Origin: Liolophura sinensis | Taxonomy: Eukaryota > Mollusca > Polyplacophora > Chitonida > Chitonidae | Assembly (NCBI RefSeq): GCF_032854445.1 | Contig: NC_088305.1 | Span: 6,949,606-7,013,605, forward strand | Direction of reading: 5' to 3' | Length of the DNA: 64,000 bases | In this document: one piece after another, positions 20,061-32,346 of the stretch | Numbering within the stretch: the first letter of the stretch is position 1 | Layout of the letters: every line of letters starts with the position of its first letter | Position numbers and translations under genes: made by a program | The notes under the pieces: generated by a model | The model's input: the letters and a program-made list of their open reading frames with translations, nothing else | What the model was told of the DNA's origin: nothing | The model's database searches: none

Positions 20061-22095
20061 CTTCTATTGAGACAAAGCTGCAACTGACGTTCGATGTTAT
20101 TCATATTCTTAACTCGGTGGCATATCAGGAAGTCATCAACAAATAAAGAACCCTCTGTGCCAGATGTTAATGTATTGCTAGGCTATTTATTTTTATGCTA
20201 AACAGAGTTGGTGATAGAATGCTGCCCTGGGGTACACCCATTTCCTGCTCATAAGAGTCAGAAAGAGTGGACCCAACCCGTACCTAAAACTGACGATCAG
20301 ATAAAAATTCTGATATAAATATTGGTAATCGACCTTTTAATCCCATATCCGCGAGATCTTTTAATATATTATATTTCCATGTGGTGTCGTAGGCCTTTTC
20401 AAGGTCAAAAAATATCGACACCACATGTTCGTTATTGATGAAACCATCGCAAACAAAAAGGTTTCAAATCGAAAAAGTTGATCCATGGTAGATCTACCTT
20501 GCCGAAAACCACATTGAATATTAGAAAGTAACTTGTTGGTTTCAAGCAACCAAACAAGTCTATCATTAATCATCCGTTTCATAGTCTTACAGTCGCAGCT
20601 GGTAAAAGCTATGGGACGGTAATTATTTGGATCAGTATGATCCTTACCTGGTTTGCGGACCGGGATTATACACGCCTCCCTCCATTACCGTGGAAAATTA
20701 CCAGTTATCCAAATATCATTAAGCAAGTCCAAGAGACTCTCCAGTGGCTCTGATGGTAAATGATTCAGAAATTTATAGTATACGTTATCAGGACCACAAG
20801 CAGTATCGTGGGCCTTTTTTAATGCAGTCTTAAGTTCCTCGATATTAAAAGGGCCATTATAATCTTCTAAATTCTTAGAAGAAAAGGGCAATTTACTTTT
20901 CTCATTCTGGTTTTTAATATGTTGGAATTCTTTAGTATAGCTCTCAGAAGAATTAGCTGAAATTGTTCCAGCTAATTTGTTGGCTATATCAGATGGAGAG
21001 GTCAATATATTATCGCCATCTTTTAAATGCTGAACTTTTGCTTTATTATTTTTGCCCTTAAACTCCTGAACCATGTTCCAGACCTTACGCATGGGTGTAT
21101 CTGACGTAATGCGCGAAACAAAGTTCCGCCAACAAGATGGTCTCTAGGACTTGAGTAATCGACGAGCCTTGGCTCTAAAAACATGAACCTGGTTTAAGTT
21201 ATTATCATTCGGACATATATTAAAATTTCGCTCGGCCATTTTGCGGGCTTTAATGGGTTTGCGACAGTACTTATCATACCAGGGTTTACTTTTGGATTTT
21301 GGATTTGTCGAGGTCTTGGGAATAGTTCTATCGGCAGCTCGTAATACAAGATCATTAAATGTTAACATAGGATCATTTGCTCCATTGAGAGTCTCTGGAG
21401 TGATATCAGCCTCACAGAACATCTCAAATGCGATCCAATCTGCTTTATAGCATTTCCACCTAGCTACACGTTAATGTATGTTCTTGGATTATAGGAAAAT
21501 GGTCACTACCACAAAGATCGTCATGCACCTTCCAAGAAAAATCCGGGAGAAGTGATGGATCCGTGATAGTGAGGTCGATAGAACCATCATTGGAATAACA
21601 CAGTTCCTCCTTAGATAAGAAATGTTCCACTATCTTCCCCTTATCATTTATGTTATTACTGACCCATAGGGGGTTATGGGATTTAAAATCTCCCATTGGT
21701 ATAAAAGGTTTTGGCAACTGTTCTATTAAATTATGTAACTCCAAAGCTAACAAAGAAATGCTCGGTATATACACTGGACATAATGTGATTGGTTCAGACA
21801 ATGAAACACGGACGGCCTCAGCCTGAAGCTCTGTATCCAGCGGAACAGGGCTGTGAATAATATTGTTATTGATGAAGATAGAAGAGTCGCCTGCAGTTCT
21901 CTCTTCTTCATTTGAATAAGTACTGTAGAAGCAATAATTTCTAACAGTTATTTTATCTTTGTCAGATATCTTCAGGTGAGTTTCCTGAAGACAAAGGGCT
22001 ATAGGATTTAATGATTGAACAAGCTGTGTTATTTCAATAAAATATACCTTAAGGCCTCGACAATTCCACTGTATAATTTTGTCGTTTATCGCCAT
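20059..22095 (-). pseudogene. LINE ORF2: endonuclease and reverse transcriptase, broken
   Basis: The first frame (21460-22095) starts MAINDKIIQWNCRGLK, with the APE endonuclease signatures QWNCRG, LCLQETHL (catalytic Glu), MGDFKSHNPLW (GDFN-like) and GSDHFPI near the end. The linker (21144-21422; 20685-21092) holds CGPDNVYYKFLNHL, and the RT N-terminal part CGFRQGRSTMDQL (20361-20582). At least four stops or shifts separate these pieces. It would nick target DNA and copy the element's RNA if intact. Confidence 0.88.
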
Positions 22096-22592
22096 TGCGG
22101 AGGGAGACGTATGGGAAATTTTTCATTGTGTTTGGATAGAGGACGACTCTTCCTTGGAGACCGGCTGGAAGATCTCCCTGGTGCGGGTGATGTATCCATT
22201 ACATCCGCATCTGATGTTGAAGGACCAACGTCTTCCAACAATCCAAACTTATTATAAGTTTGGACAGGGTCCCTAGGGGCCTTAGAGGGACGCTCTGTTG
22301 GGCAACTGGGTTTACTAGGTTTATTGTTATTATTTTGAGGTTTATTTTTGGACATATTTTGGTTTTTAGGTTGACTAGGTTTAGGGATATCGGTTTGGTC
22401 AGTATTATTGGCTGGTGTTATTTGTTGTATGGAGGTAGTCTGGGTTGAGGGTGTATTAAAAGCAGGTCGAACACCTGAAAGGAAGATCTGGTATTCATAT
22501 TTGAAACATTTGAAACAGGGTTTAAAGTCGACATGATGTATAAATATAAATTTCACCCCATATGTTCCCCACCCACCACGGAGTGCCAACAA
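22086..22592 (-). pseudogene. LINE ORF1, C-terminal part
   Basis: A 168-codon frame whose real LINE content starts after about residue 20. It is rich in Asn, Gln, Lys and Pro and ends with a conserved block, NKFGLLEDVGPSTSDADVMD, and SPRKSRPLSKHNEKFP. The same block is at 28960-29110 in the other LINE. The zinc-knuckle part is upstream and degraded. It overlaps the ORF2 start by about 10 bases, as is usual for such elements. Confidence 0.75.
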
Positions 22593-23144
22593 GGGCGATG
22601 CCTGAACCCGGGAATACCCAGCAGGAAAGACACCAAGGACTCCATACGAGGTATACTCGAACAGAATGATTTATACCAAAGGTTAAATTCAATCTACTCC
22701 ATTGACCCATAAGCCACCGCCTCAAAACGTAGTCCTGCAAACGATATTTCAGAAATAACATTTGTTCTCTAAATGATGTGCTGTTTTACAGGAAATTGGG
22801 ACCACGCAGAGGCAAGACATGACCAAGCCGATTGTTCGGACCTGGCCCATCCGACCTCCCGTCTCTCTCCAAGTAAGGGCCAAAGTGACGTGTTGGGCGT
22901 GAGGATCTCGCAAGATCAACACGCCCTCAGCCACCAGGATGCCGTCCTCGTAGATTACGGGTCGCATCCCATGGCAAACAGGTCGCTTCTCGGTTGTCTC
23001 TCACAAAACCGAGAAGATGTAAGCTTATTATATTCACCGGGATCACACAGGAGAGCTCTAAGTTAGTCGACTTTTACGACAATCTTGCCTTGAGGGCTGA
23101 GGTCCTATTCTTATCACCCCGGAAACCCCACTGGGGTTTTAAAA

Positions 23145-23390
23145 AGGAAACAAATACATGTACACACAATATATTACAACATACCGTGCCTAGTATTTAC
23201 ATTTATTTAAATACATGTATCTCCGATTTACAAAGCTAGTCTAAATAAGTTGTCTTCGCTTGGGAATTACCTCGTAGGCCTTTATCAACCGCCTGTTTCT
23301 CATTGGTGTGCCTTAAATACAGCAACTTAAAATTGGTAGCAAGTCTAGCAAAGAGCTCGCCTGTATGAGACACATAAGTGCACAACTTCA
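23145..23390 (-). mobile_element. Internally deleted pogo-like fragment
   Basis: Matches 18535-18860 and the complement of 52040-52440 at both ends, but jumps from ACCGCCTGTT straight to TCTCATTGGTGTGCC, so the transposase part is missing. It starts where the LINE ends. Confidence 0.55.
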
Positions 23391-24430
23391 TTTCAATGCA
23401 TAAAGAACAGAAATTTGGTAATTTACGGTAATTAATGTGATCCTAGAGGATAAGCGATGAAGGACCACCTCCCCTTCCCCTCTCCTCCCCTCCTCTCTAC
23501 CGTCTCTTCTCCTCCCCCTTGCGTAATTGTGCTTTATGTAGTGGATAAATCCCTCGAAACTATGTATGCTTTGAAAATAATCCACGAGGCGCGAGCTATT
23601 CCCACCCGCACCCTTATCCCCAAACGCACTTCCCAGGAACCATGCTAATTCCGGTCTTAACTCAATCGATGACGAGCTCAGCAGGGATGTGCAGGAGGAT
23701 GTCGTCATCCTGCAAAACATGGTGTTACTTTCCTGTTCATGATAGACAACAATATATGGGTCAAATGTTGGGCATGCTAGCTCCAAAGTGCGTTAAAATA
23801 TTTGTTTTAAACTTTTATATTGTTGACAATGACAGCAGTCACTCTTAATTGTATGTAAGTTTATACATGTTAAGTTAAGTAAGTCCAGACGGCCTGACAT
23901 TAATAAAAACCCAAAACGCACATACCAGAGCTTGATCTTTTCACAGCTGCCATCCCCGCCATTGTCTGCTTCACTGGGGATCTGTTTCTTTCCATTCCCT
24001 TTCAGAGAAACACAAAATCAGGATCAATTCATTGCACATTACATGCTATGAAAAGACAAGTGACCTCTGCTGCTGTACACACGTACAATAGAACATACAG
24101 TATTGTATGACTGGAAATGATGCACACTCTGGCACATGTATGGATTACCGGTACAAAACAGCGACCTTAAAAACCTGCCAAACTTTTTAGCATTTCTTGT
24201 TGAGACAGCTGTTCAGAAAGAACATAACAAAAAACCATAGTCTTGTATTAACCCACATGTACTCTACGAATGTTTATCATGTTTATATAGTAACACAATC
24301 TTAGAAGTGCATAGAATCTTAGAAGTAGAAGCCTGCATACAGTGTTGATATCCTGTGTCATTGTGGCATTGTTGGATACCTTTGTAGCATCAGACATATT
24401 TCACAGCATGCCAGGCAGAGCAATGGCGTT
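23391..24430. other. No gene recognised
   Basis: A 132-codon minus-strand frame (23388-23786) includes a low-complexity Arg/Glu/Gly run produced by a CT-rich tract, and no domain is seen. The rest is AT-rich intergenic sequence. Confidence 0.5.
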
Positions 24431-25501
24431 TAACATGCTTTGTGGCAAAGACAAATGGATTTCCGGCGTATATACCATGGGGGTATCCTGTTATCAGTGA
24501 GAATTTGTATAGGACCAAAGGGGTCTTCCCGTAGTAAATTTGGTAAATATGTTCTCTCTTTTCCGTGGAAATATGCTAGACGGAATTATCCAGTTAGTTA
24601 TCTTTCGGCTTCGTCAATAACGTTTTATTCATCTCCCTCTGGCAGCCGTACATTGTCCATTGCATCTGTGAATTCCTGCAACAACATTGGAGATGGGTCT
24701 TCATCTGTTCGGCCATTAAATAATGTCAAACGAGTTACAATTAAAGAACGTAGCCACAAGTAGTCAGATATATCAATCTGTATGGTAACTACTTGCTCCT
24801 CAACAGCTCATCCTCCATGTAATTACCAACAGGTACATCAGATATTTCATCCAAAGATAAAGCAGATTTACTTAATTCCCTTATTCGGAATCTGACTTGC
24901 TTTACCCCATCAGATCGAGAGAAAACAGGTCTGTCTAACTCCTGTCCACACTCCACACAATCAATATCATGAAAGAAGGTTTCAGCTAACATAATATTAC
25001 CTGCTAAATCCTCAGTGATAATTGAAGAATTGTCTTCCTTCTCCCTAACTCTTGTTTGTTTGATCTGGTAACCACACATGAGGGATATACACCTGGAAAC
25101 TCCTTCTGTAGGTCTCTTGTATTTCCGTCCAAAACCGGAACACTACAGGCATGAGGACACACTTTAACTTTACTCCTTCTAACTCATTACCCAGGAAATA
25201 TCTTCCACAGGCAAAGTATTAACAACCCCTACCGTTACTAAACCAGTAACCAAATCAGAAGTAAAGTTAACTTCCAGTAATGGAACTGACATAAAATTTG
25301 CATTTAAGACCTGAATCAAAACATAACTGTTAGCCTTATCAGAATGTGCAGGAAGCACATCTGCCAACAAGACTGACTAGCCCCAGTGTCCCTCAGTACA
25401 CGAACAGGGGAGGTAACTCCATTACCAGTTACCACACTGTCCGACATGAATAACCAGTATGTCTCTGCAGCCATATGGTGGCGAGAACAAGGTGGAAACA
25501 C
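24431..25501 (-). mobile_element. Ty3/Gypsy-like retroelement remnant (protease region)
   Basis: On the minus strand at 25316-25501 a frame carries VRVLRDTGASQS, the active-site DTG of a retroviral-type aspartic protease. The following frame (25179-25370) reads LLEVNFTSDLVTGLVTVGV, the usual protease continuation. The frame 24789-25079 may be the spacer before the reverse transcriptase. Frameshifts separate the pieces. No LTR, RT or integrase was seen here. Confidence 0.65.
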
Positions 25502-25594
25502 GAAGCGATTGAGGTTTTCAATATGGTAGTCAGAACATCAAAAACGAAACAAAAATGTTCGGACATGTTTAAAATTAGACAACAAAAACCAAAA

Positions 25595-25780
25595 CAGTTA
25601 AAACTGGAATATAATAATATCCAGAAATTTAAAATAGTATATCCAGAAATGATGATGACGTATTGAGCACCATATCCAACACACTCTGGGGCAGAGCCCC
25701 CCATCAAGAATAAAATTGTGAGTTAGACGAAAATGCCCAATACATCTCGTTAAATTACTTGATATCCACAAAACATACCG
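25595..25780 (-). mobile_element. I/Nimb-like LINE 3' fragment
   Basis: The complement aligns with 32480-32580 of the full LINE (text for RIGHCHVTNNFILDG and then PECVG). It abuts the protease remnant and the repeat block. Confidence 0.65.
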
Positions 25781-25859
25781 TGACTTTACAAATTTTAAGC
25801 CAGTGACAATGTGAACCAATGAGGTGGTTGGGTTGGGTGTGTGTTTTTCCGCTCGGTTA

Positions 25860-26540
25860 CTTCGTTGAGGCCCGCGCTGCGTCGCCCAATGAGCGAGGAG
25901 GATGAGGGAGTCGTACTCGATAAGGGAGCAAAATAACATTGTATAGTATAATATTGCATAGTATACCATTGTAACAGTGTGTATAGTAATACATCATTTC
26001 GCGCCAAAACTGATGTCACGCGCGAAAGCGGCTCCTTCAGCTCCATGTCGCGCCAAAGCTGATGTCACGCGCGACAGCAGCTCCTTCAGCTCCATGTCGC
26101 GCTAAAAGTAGTAGTAGGGAATGTTGCAAACGCGTCATCTTGAGGAGGGGCAATTGAGAAGAGGCAGGTGTGTCGTTGAGTCCGCTCTCTTTGCGTGACG
26201 TCAGCCGCGTGACGTCAGCCGCGTGACGTCACACGTTCCATGTGGCGCCAAAATGTCACGCGAGAGAGCATCAGCTCCATGTTGCGCCAAAACGGACCAA
26301 TGAGTAAGCTCCATGTGCTTTGCGCCCAAACTGGGTGAGCTCCATTTTCGCGCCAAAACTGATGTCACTGATGTCACGCTCGAGAGCAGCTCTGTTTTGC
26401 CGCTCGAGTATTTCGTTGAGGTGAGGGAGTCGTGGTCGAGAAGGGAGCAAAATAACATTGTATAGTGTAACATTGTATAGCATTTTATAGTATGGCATTG
26501 TATAGTATAATATTGTATCAGTGTGTATAGTATTACTGAC
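25860..26540. repeat. CpG-rich block with repeated E2F-like and CRE-like sites
   Basis: A 49-base tandem unit occurs at 25995-26043 and 26044-26092, and a third is cut short after 26093. The core is TTTCGCGCCAAAA (25997-26009, and again at 26346-26358), which matches the E2F consensus. Degenerate copies (GTGGCGCCAAAA, GTTGCGCCAAAA) lie at 26238-26300. A separate 14-base unit gives three perfect TGACGTCA (CRE) palindromes at 26196, 26210 and 26224. The block is bordered by two direct repeats (about 25862-25985 and 26405-26530) that share GGGAGCAAAATAACATTG and end in TATA-like TGTATAGTATAATATTG. No coding frame convinces. Confidence 0.85.
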
Positions 26541-28204
26541 ATCGATTTGACAACAGGCGTACTCCTGTGTAATATTTTTGCACGACAAATTTCGTCACCC
26601 AACCTGTTTGCATCCAGGGGAATCACGTGGTCTCTAGCTTCTTATGTTTGTCTTATAGAATAGCTCGGCAGTCACACCTTTTCATGTATATGCAGAAGCG
26701 AATAGGGGCGGGCGATGACCTAGAGAGCAAGTGAGCTTAATGTAGCCATACAGGCCGCCTGGCTAGTTAGACAAAAAAAATAGAAAACAAGCGCTTTTTT
26801 AGCGCTTTCTTTTGAACTCCTGGAAATAGGATCATGTTAATGAGAATGTCATTATTTTGCTTAGTGTTTACGTGGCAATGCCCCCGTCTAGTGTGGACAC
26901 ATCACCTCAAAATAGGACTTTTCTTTCTCAGTTGGTATACCTGAACAATCACCGTAGTATAAACACATGCCGTATTTCGTATTATAAATGGTCCAATTTT
27001 CGATACTTGAGCTTTACTGGTGAAGTGCATTTGAAGCGACACAGCGAGTGTTACATAACCGTATGCTTCCAAGTTATGAACTTATTTCTCTTGGCCCGCA
27101 ATTGTTTTCTCGTGTGGTTTGAATCACAAGAAGGGGTGATGGTGGGATATCAGATGTGATGTATCCAACCATATCCCTAACCGACCAGCCATAATGGTCA
27201 TGTTCATGTATCCAGATTTGGCGACACTTTCATGATGAGCGACAGCTTTGATTGTCACAGCTTCAAGGTTTTTCCATCATTTCAAGTGATCGCTAAGAAC
27301 ATGGAATGGGTAAATGTGGAGAAAATATGTATTTTCATACCAGCAAAAGTTGGATTACGCTGTACAAAAATGAAATGTGATCCTATAACATGCTGTTTAC
27401 CAGTCTCTGTAGTTTAGACTTCTTCGTCCTCTTAATATTTGAGTAGAGTTTAAGCCACAATTTCCAAATGATCTAAATCATTCTCTGTGCTTTTAAACAC
27501 CATTTGAACATATTTTCCGCTTCACAAGAACAATTTTTTTTTTGTCCAATTTGTTCTCTTCTGATCTTATACGTTATATTGAGGGTGCATTGTAGGTCTG
27601 CCTGTCCTTTCCCTAGCTCTCACCAGTTAAGTGCTAAAGTTATAGTGTTTGCTCTCTTTTGTTTCTTGTCAACAGAGCAGAAATCTAATGGAAACGAGTC
27701 GCATCGCCTTAAAATTTATGTTATGGTCGTTTTGTGATATATTGACTTTCATGTGAACACTGTATTTGTAGGGCTGCCTTACTATCAAATAGGAGGATCC
27801 TGTAACTTTTAATGATTAACACCAGTCCCGAGGGTATTGACTGTAATTTACTGACATAAGAGACATATTTTCAGGTTTCAGAACACTGAAGATTTGTTCA
27901 CCATGATATTTTGTGTTCACCGTTTTGTTTTATCCATTAACGATATACCATGAATAATATGATGGTTTTCGGCATTTTATGTACATAAATATATGTTAGT
28001 CTAAAGTCTAAAGCAAAAACAAAGGAGCTCAGATAATTATAACTAGTTCCGATGATGGGAATTACCTTAAAGCTACAACAATTATCAAATAGAACATCGT
28101 ATGTATTATTTGATGATTCAAACCGTTCATGTTGTCATTAGGCTGTACATATTTTACGTACGAAGAAAAAATTGGTGTGCAATTATTCAGATGTGCTGTT
28201 TTGA
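26541..28204. other. No gene recognised
   Basis: AT-rich. The frames at 26857-27159, 27232-27417 and 27504-27737 are short and show no domain or splice context I can support. Confidence 0.5.
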
Positions 28205-28335
28205 GGGAGGGGTCTCCGTGGCTCATTTGGCTAACGTGCTAGCGCAGCGCAATGACCCGGGAGTCTCTCACCAATGCGGTCGCTGTGAGTTCAAGTCCAG
28301 CTCATGCTGGCTTCCTCTCCGGCCGTACGGCCGTG
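28205..28335 (+). repeat. SINE type 1 head, cut by the following LINE
   Basis: An A-box-like TGGCTCATTTGG (28220) and a B-box-like GAGTTCAAGTCC (about 28288-28299), then the body up to TCTCCGGCCGTACGG. The sequence then changes to LINE ORF1 text at about 28336. The tail of the SINE is missing. Confidence 0.8.
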
Positions 28336-28359
28336 TAGGGTTAATGTGGATTTATGTTT

Positions 28360-29115
28360 CCCTAATCCTGCACGTTGTTTTACTTGCCAAAAATTTGGTC
28401 ACGACAAGGGCCAATGCAAAAATCAACTTGTTTGTTTCAAATGAAGCTGCGATGGTCATGATGGTTTAGACTGCAGCAACCCAGTTACGTGTTGCAACTG
28501 CGGTGGAGTTCACATGGCCTCCTCCTGGGACTGTCAGCTTCTCCTTAAGGAAAAACAAATAATAAATTTAAAAACAAAAAACAATATCTCTTATCAGGAG
28601 GCCCGCAAATTGGCCTCCCTTTCTAATACTTCACGGCAATCTTCGTTTGCCATTGTGGTCAAGAGAGTAGCCTCTGTTGCTACTCAAACTTCACTGACTT
28701 GGCTAATTGGAAACGACAACCTTAGTTCGATACCTTTACAGCCTGCTCAACTTGCCCGTAATTCCTGTTCAACCCAGACCACTACAGTAAATAAAAAAAA
28801 CGGTAAATAATACACACAAACTGATAAACCTGAACGTGATCAAAGCAAAAACAAAACTGCCAGGAGTAAGTCTGAAAATAAATCTCATAACCAAAATAAT
28901 AACATAGTGGCCCCACAGAGCGTCCCCTAAGGCCACTAGAGACCAAATCCAAACTTTAAATAAGTTTGGATCGTTGGAGGACGTTGGTCCTTCAACATCA
29001 GATGCGGATGTGCTGGATACATCACCCGCACCAGGGAGATCTTCCAGCCCGTCTCCAAGGAAGGGTCGTCCGCGGTCCAAACATAAAGAGAAATTCCCGA
29101 TACCCCTTCCTCCAT
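28360..29115 (+). pseudogene. LINE ORF1 (zinc-knuckle RNA-binding protein), broken
   Basis: CFTCQKFGHDKGQC (about 28380) and TCCNCGGVHMASSWDC (about 28490) are CCHC knuckles; a further CFK-stop-SCDGHDGLDC lies between them with a TGA. The frame 28514-28810 continues NISYQEARKLASLS. The C-terminal block (NKFGSLEDVGPSTSDADVL, about 28960) is shared with the LINE at 22.1 kb. Such ORF1 proteins coat the element's RNA. Confidence 0.82.
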
Positions 29116-29119
29116 GAAA

Positions 29120-31420
29120 CCTTCTTTATACCAAATTATACAGTGGAATTGCCGAGGTCTTAACGTAAATTTGATTGAAATAACACAGCTTGTTCAATCA
29201 TTAAATCTTATTCCCCTTTGTCTTTAGGAAACTCACCTCATGACATTTGGCAAAGATAAGACAACTCTTAAAATTAATCATTATACAGTACTTACTCAAA
29301 TGAAGAAGAGCGAGCTGCGGGCGGTTCTTCTATCTTCATCAACAATATTATCCACAGCCCTGTTAATCTGGATACAGAGCTTCAGGCTGTGGCCGTTTGT
29401 GTTTCATTGCGTAAAACAGTCACATTATGTTCTGTGTATATACCTCCGAACACTTCTTTGTCAGCTTCTCAGTTAAATAATCTTACAGAACAATTGCCTA
29501 AACCGTTTATTATAATGGGAGATTTTAAATTCCCATAACCCTCTATGGGGCAGTAATAACATAAATAATAAGGGTAAGATAGTCGAAGACTTCTTATCGA
29601 AGGAGGAACTGTGTTATTTCAATGATGGTTCTAATACCTATTTACATCCGGGTAATGGAGCTTATTCTGCTATCGACCTTACTATCACGGATCCATCACT
29701 TCTCCCGGATTTTTCTTGGAAGGTGCATGACGATCTTTGTGGTAGTGACCATTTTCCTATTACACTAGAGCATATCACTTCCAATTCTTTAGAACGTGTA
29801 GCTAGGTAGAAATTCGACGAAGCAGATTGGATCGCATTTGCGATGTTTTGTGAGGCTGATATCTCTCTACAGACTTTCAATGCAGCAGATGACCCTATAT
29901 TAAAATTTAATGAGTTTATATTACGAGCTGCCGATAGAACTATACCTAAGACCTCGACAAATCCGAAATCCAAGAGTAAACCCTGGTACGACAATGACTG
30001 TCGTAAAGCCATAAAGGACCGTAAAAAGGCTGAACGCAGATTTAGTCATTGTCCTACTCATAATAATTTAAAACGGGTTCGTAATCTTCGAGCTAAGGCT
30101 CGTCGATTACTCAAGTCCAAGAGACGATCGTGTTGGCGGAACTTTGTTTCGGGCATTACGTCAAAAACACCCATGCGTAAGGCTTAAGGGCAAAAATAAT
30201 AAAGCAAAAGTCCAGCATTTGAAAGATGGAGATAATATATACACCTCTCCATCTGATATAGCTAATAAATTAGCTGAGACAATTTCCAAGAAAACTTCTA
30301 CCGAGAATTATACTAAAGCATTCCAACATAATAAAATCCAGAAGGAGAAAAAAAGGAAATGCCCTTTTCTTCAAAAAATTTAGCAGATTATAATTGTCCT
30401 TTTAATATCGAGGAACTTAAAACTACATTAACAAAGGCCCACGATATTGCTTGTGGTCTTGATAAGGTATATTATAAACTTCTGAACCATTTACGACCAC
30501 AGCCACTGGAGACTCTCTTGGACTTGCTTAATGATATTTGGATAACTGGTAACTTTCAATCCTCATGGAGGGAGGCGTGTATTATCCCTGTTCCCAAACC
30601 ATACTCATCCAAATAATTACCGTCCCATAGCTCTTACCAGCTGTGTCTGTAGGACTATGGAACGGATGATTAATGATAGACTTGTTTGGTTTCTTGAAAT
30701 CAACAAGTTACTTTCTGGTATTCAGTGTGGTTTTCGGAAAGGTAGGTCTACTATGGATCACCTTGTTCGATTCGAAACTTTTATTCGCGATGGCTTTATC
30801 AATAAGGAACATGTTGTGTCGATATTTTTTGACCTTGAAAAGGCCTACGACACCACATGGAAATATGGTAATTTAAAAGACCTCGCGGATATGTGATTAA
30901 AAGGTCGATTAACAATATTTATATCAGAACTTTTATCTGATCGTCAGTTTAAGGTACGGGTTGGGTACACTCTTTCTGACTGTTATGAGCAGGAAATGGG
31001 TGTACCCTAGGGCAGTATTCTATCACCAACTCTGTTTAGCAAAAAAATAAATAGCCTACCAATACATTAACACCTGGAACAGAGGGTTCCTTATATGTTG
31101 ATGACTTCTTGATATGCTACCGAGCTAAGAATTTGAATAACATCGAACGTCAGTTGCAGCTTTATCTCAATAAAATCGAGAAATGGGCAAATTAAAAACG
31201 GTTTTAGATTTTCAACATTTAAAACTGTCGGTATGCATTTTTGTAATAAACGGAAACTTCATCTTGACCCTGGGCTTAAGTTTTTGTGGTGAACAGGTTA
31301 AATTGTTGGACAAGCATAATTCTTAGGTATAATATTTGATAGTAAGCTATCTTGTATATCTCATATTGAAATGCTTTAAGCTAAATGTACAAAGGCTCTT
31401 GATATAATTAAGGTCGTGTC
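29120..31420 (+). pseudogene. LINE ORF2: endonuclease and reverse transcriptase, broken
   Basis: Signatures in order: QWNCRGL (about 29143), ETHL after a TAG that replaces the codon before the catalytic Glu, IMGDFKF (about 29512), DLTITDPSLLPDFSW and GSDHFP (29680-29760), linker 29843-30187, KAHDIACGLDKVYYKLL (30436), CGFRKGRSTMDHL (about 30727), FFDLEKAYDTTW (RT motif A, about 30827) and YVDDFLICYRAKN (motif C, about 31097). Several stops and shifts. Both motif C aspartates are kept. Confidence 0.88.
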
Positions 31421-31869
31421 TAGCACCGATTGGGGTGCTGACCGATCAGTTTTACTTAATTTATATCATTCTCTGGTGAGATCTAAATTGGATTATGGAT
31501 CCATCCTTTACGGTTCCGCTAGGAAGTCCTATATTAAAATGTTGGACCCTGTTCATCACCAAGGTTTGAGGCTCAGCCTTGGTGCTTTTAGAAACTCACC
31601 GGTAGAAAGTTTATACGTGGACGCTGATGAGTCTTCCTTACATTACAAACGTATAAAACTGAGCCTTCAATATGCTACAAAGCTTAAAGCTCATCCAACA
31701 AACCCTGCTTACGACTGTGTTTTCAATCTATCATACGTAGACAAATATACTAAATGTCCTAACAAATCCGTTCGTTCAGTGTTTTCCGGAAACTCCTCCC
31801 TGGCTTTTTCCACAACCTAAACTAATATTTGATCTACGAAAACATAATAAATCACATACAAATCCTCTT

Positions 31870-32346
31870 ATGATTCAGCAAAATTTTGCGAAAATCAAGG
31901 GTAATTATCCGGATTACAAATTTATATATACCGATGGGTCAAAGGATGGGGACAGGGTTGCGGATGCGGCTGTCATAGAACAGGGGGTCACTTCTCTTCG
32001 TCTACCACACTCATCTTCTATCTTTTCTGCAGAGGCCAGAGCTATACTCTTGACCTTATCATGTGTGTCTTCTGGGCGTGCCAAGAGGGCAGTGATATGC
32101 ACTAACTCGTTGTTTTGTCTTTTGGCAATTGAGAATAATAAATTTAAAAATCCATTAATTCCTGAGATTATAGTCTTGCATAGAAATCTGGTTGAAAGAG
32201 GTAAAGATATCATATTCTGTTGGATACCAAGTCATATTGGTATTCATGGAAACACAGTCGTAGACAGGGAAGCGAAGGCTGCCTTAAATAAACCTGTATC
32301 TCATTTTTTAAAGTCCCGTATTCTGACTTTCGCCCAAATATTCTGA
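31870..32346 (+). pseudogene. LINE RNase H domain
   Basis: A 158-codon open frame with FIYTDGSKDGDR (first Asp), AEARAILLTL (Glu), ICTNSLFCLLAI where the family has a catalytic Asp (CSDS in the copy at 3.5 kb), and WIPSHIGIHGNTVVDREAKA (last Asp). The Asp-to-Asn change would disable it even though the frame is open. Confidence 0.85.

Larger units (their letters stand above)
20059..23143 (-). mobile_element. LINE (I/Nimb-like), 3'-truncated at the (AT)n run
   Basis: Minus strand, 5' to 3': a leader with a CTTTTACGACA-type text (about 23060), the end of ORF1 (22086-22592), ORF2 with endonuclease, linker and reverse transcriptase, cut off just after the YVDDF region at about 20059. The C-terminal part, RNase H and tail are missing. 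LINE insertions are normally truncated at the 5' end, so this shape suggests a later deletion at the microsatellite. It is the same family as 28336-32945. Confidence 0.9.

Noticed and set aside
23388-23786. 132-codon minus-strand frame as a gene
   Set aside because: Half of it is low complexity from a CT-rich tract, with no domain and no support from a second copy.
24440-24763. 107-codon plus-strand frame
   Set aside because: It lies opposite the Ty3/Gypsy-like remnant and has no features of its own.
25990-26360. CRISPR-like spaced repeats
   Set aside because: Units are directly tandem or irregular, there are no unique spacers of even length, no cas genes, and the setting is a eukaryotic genome.
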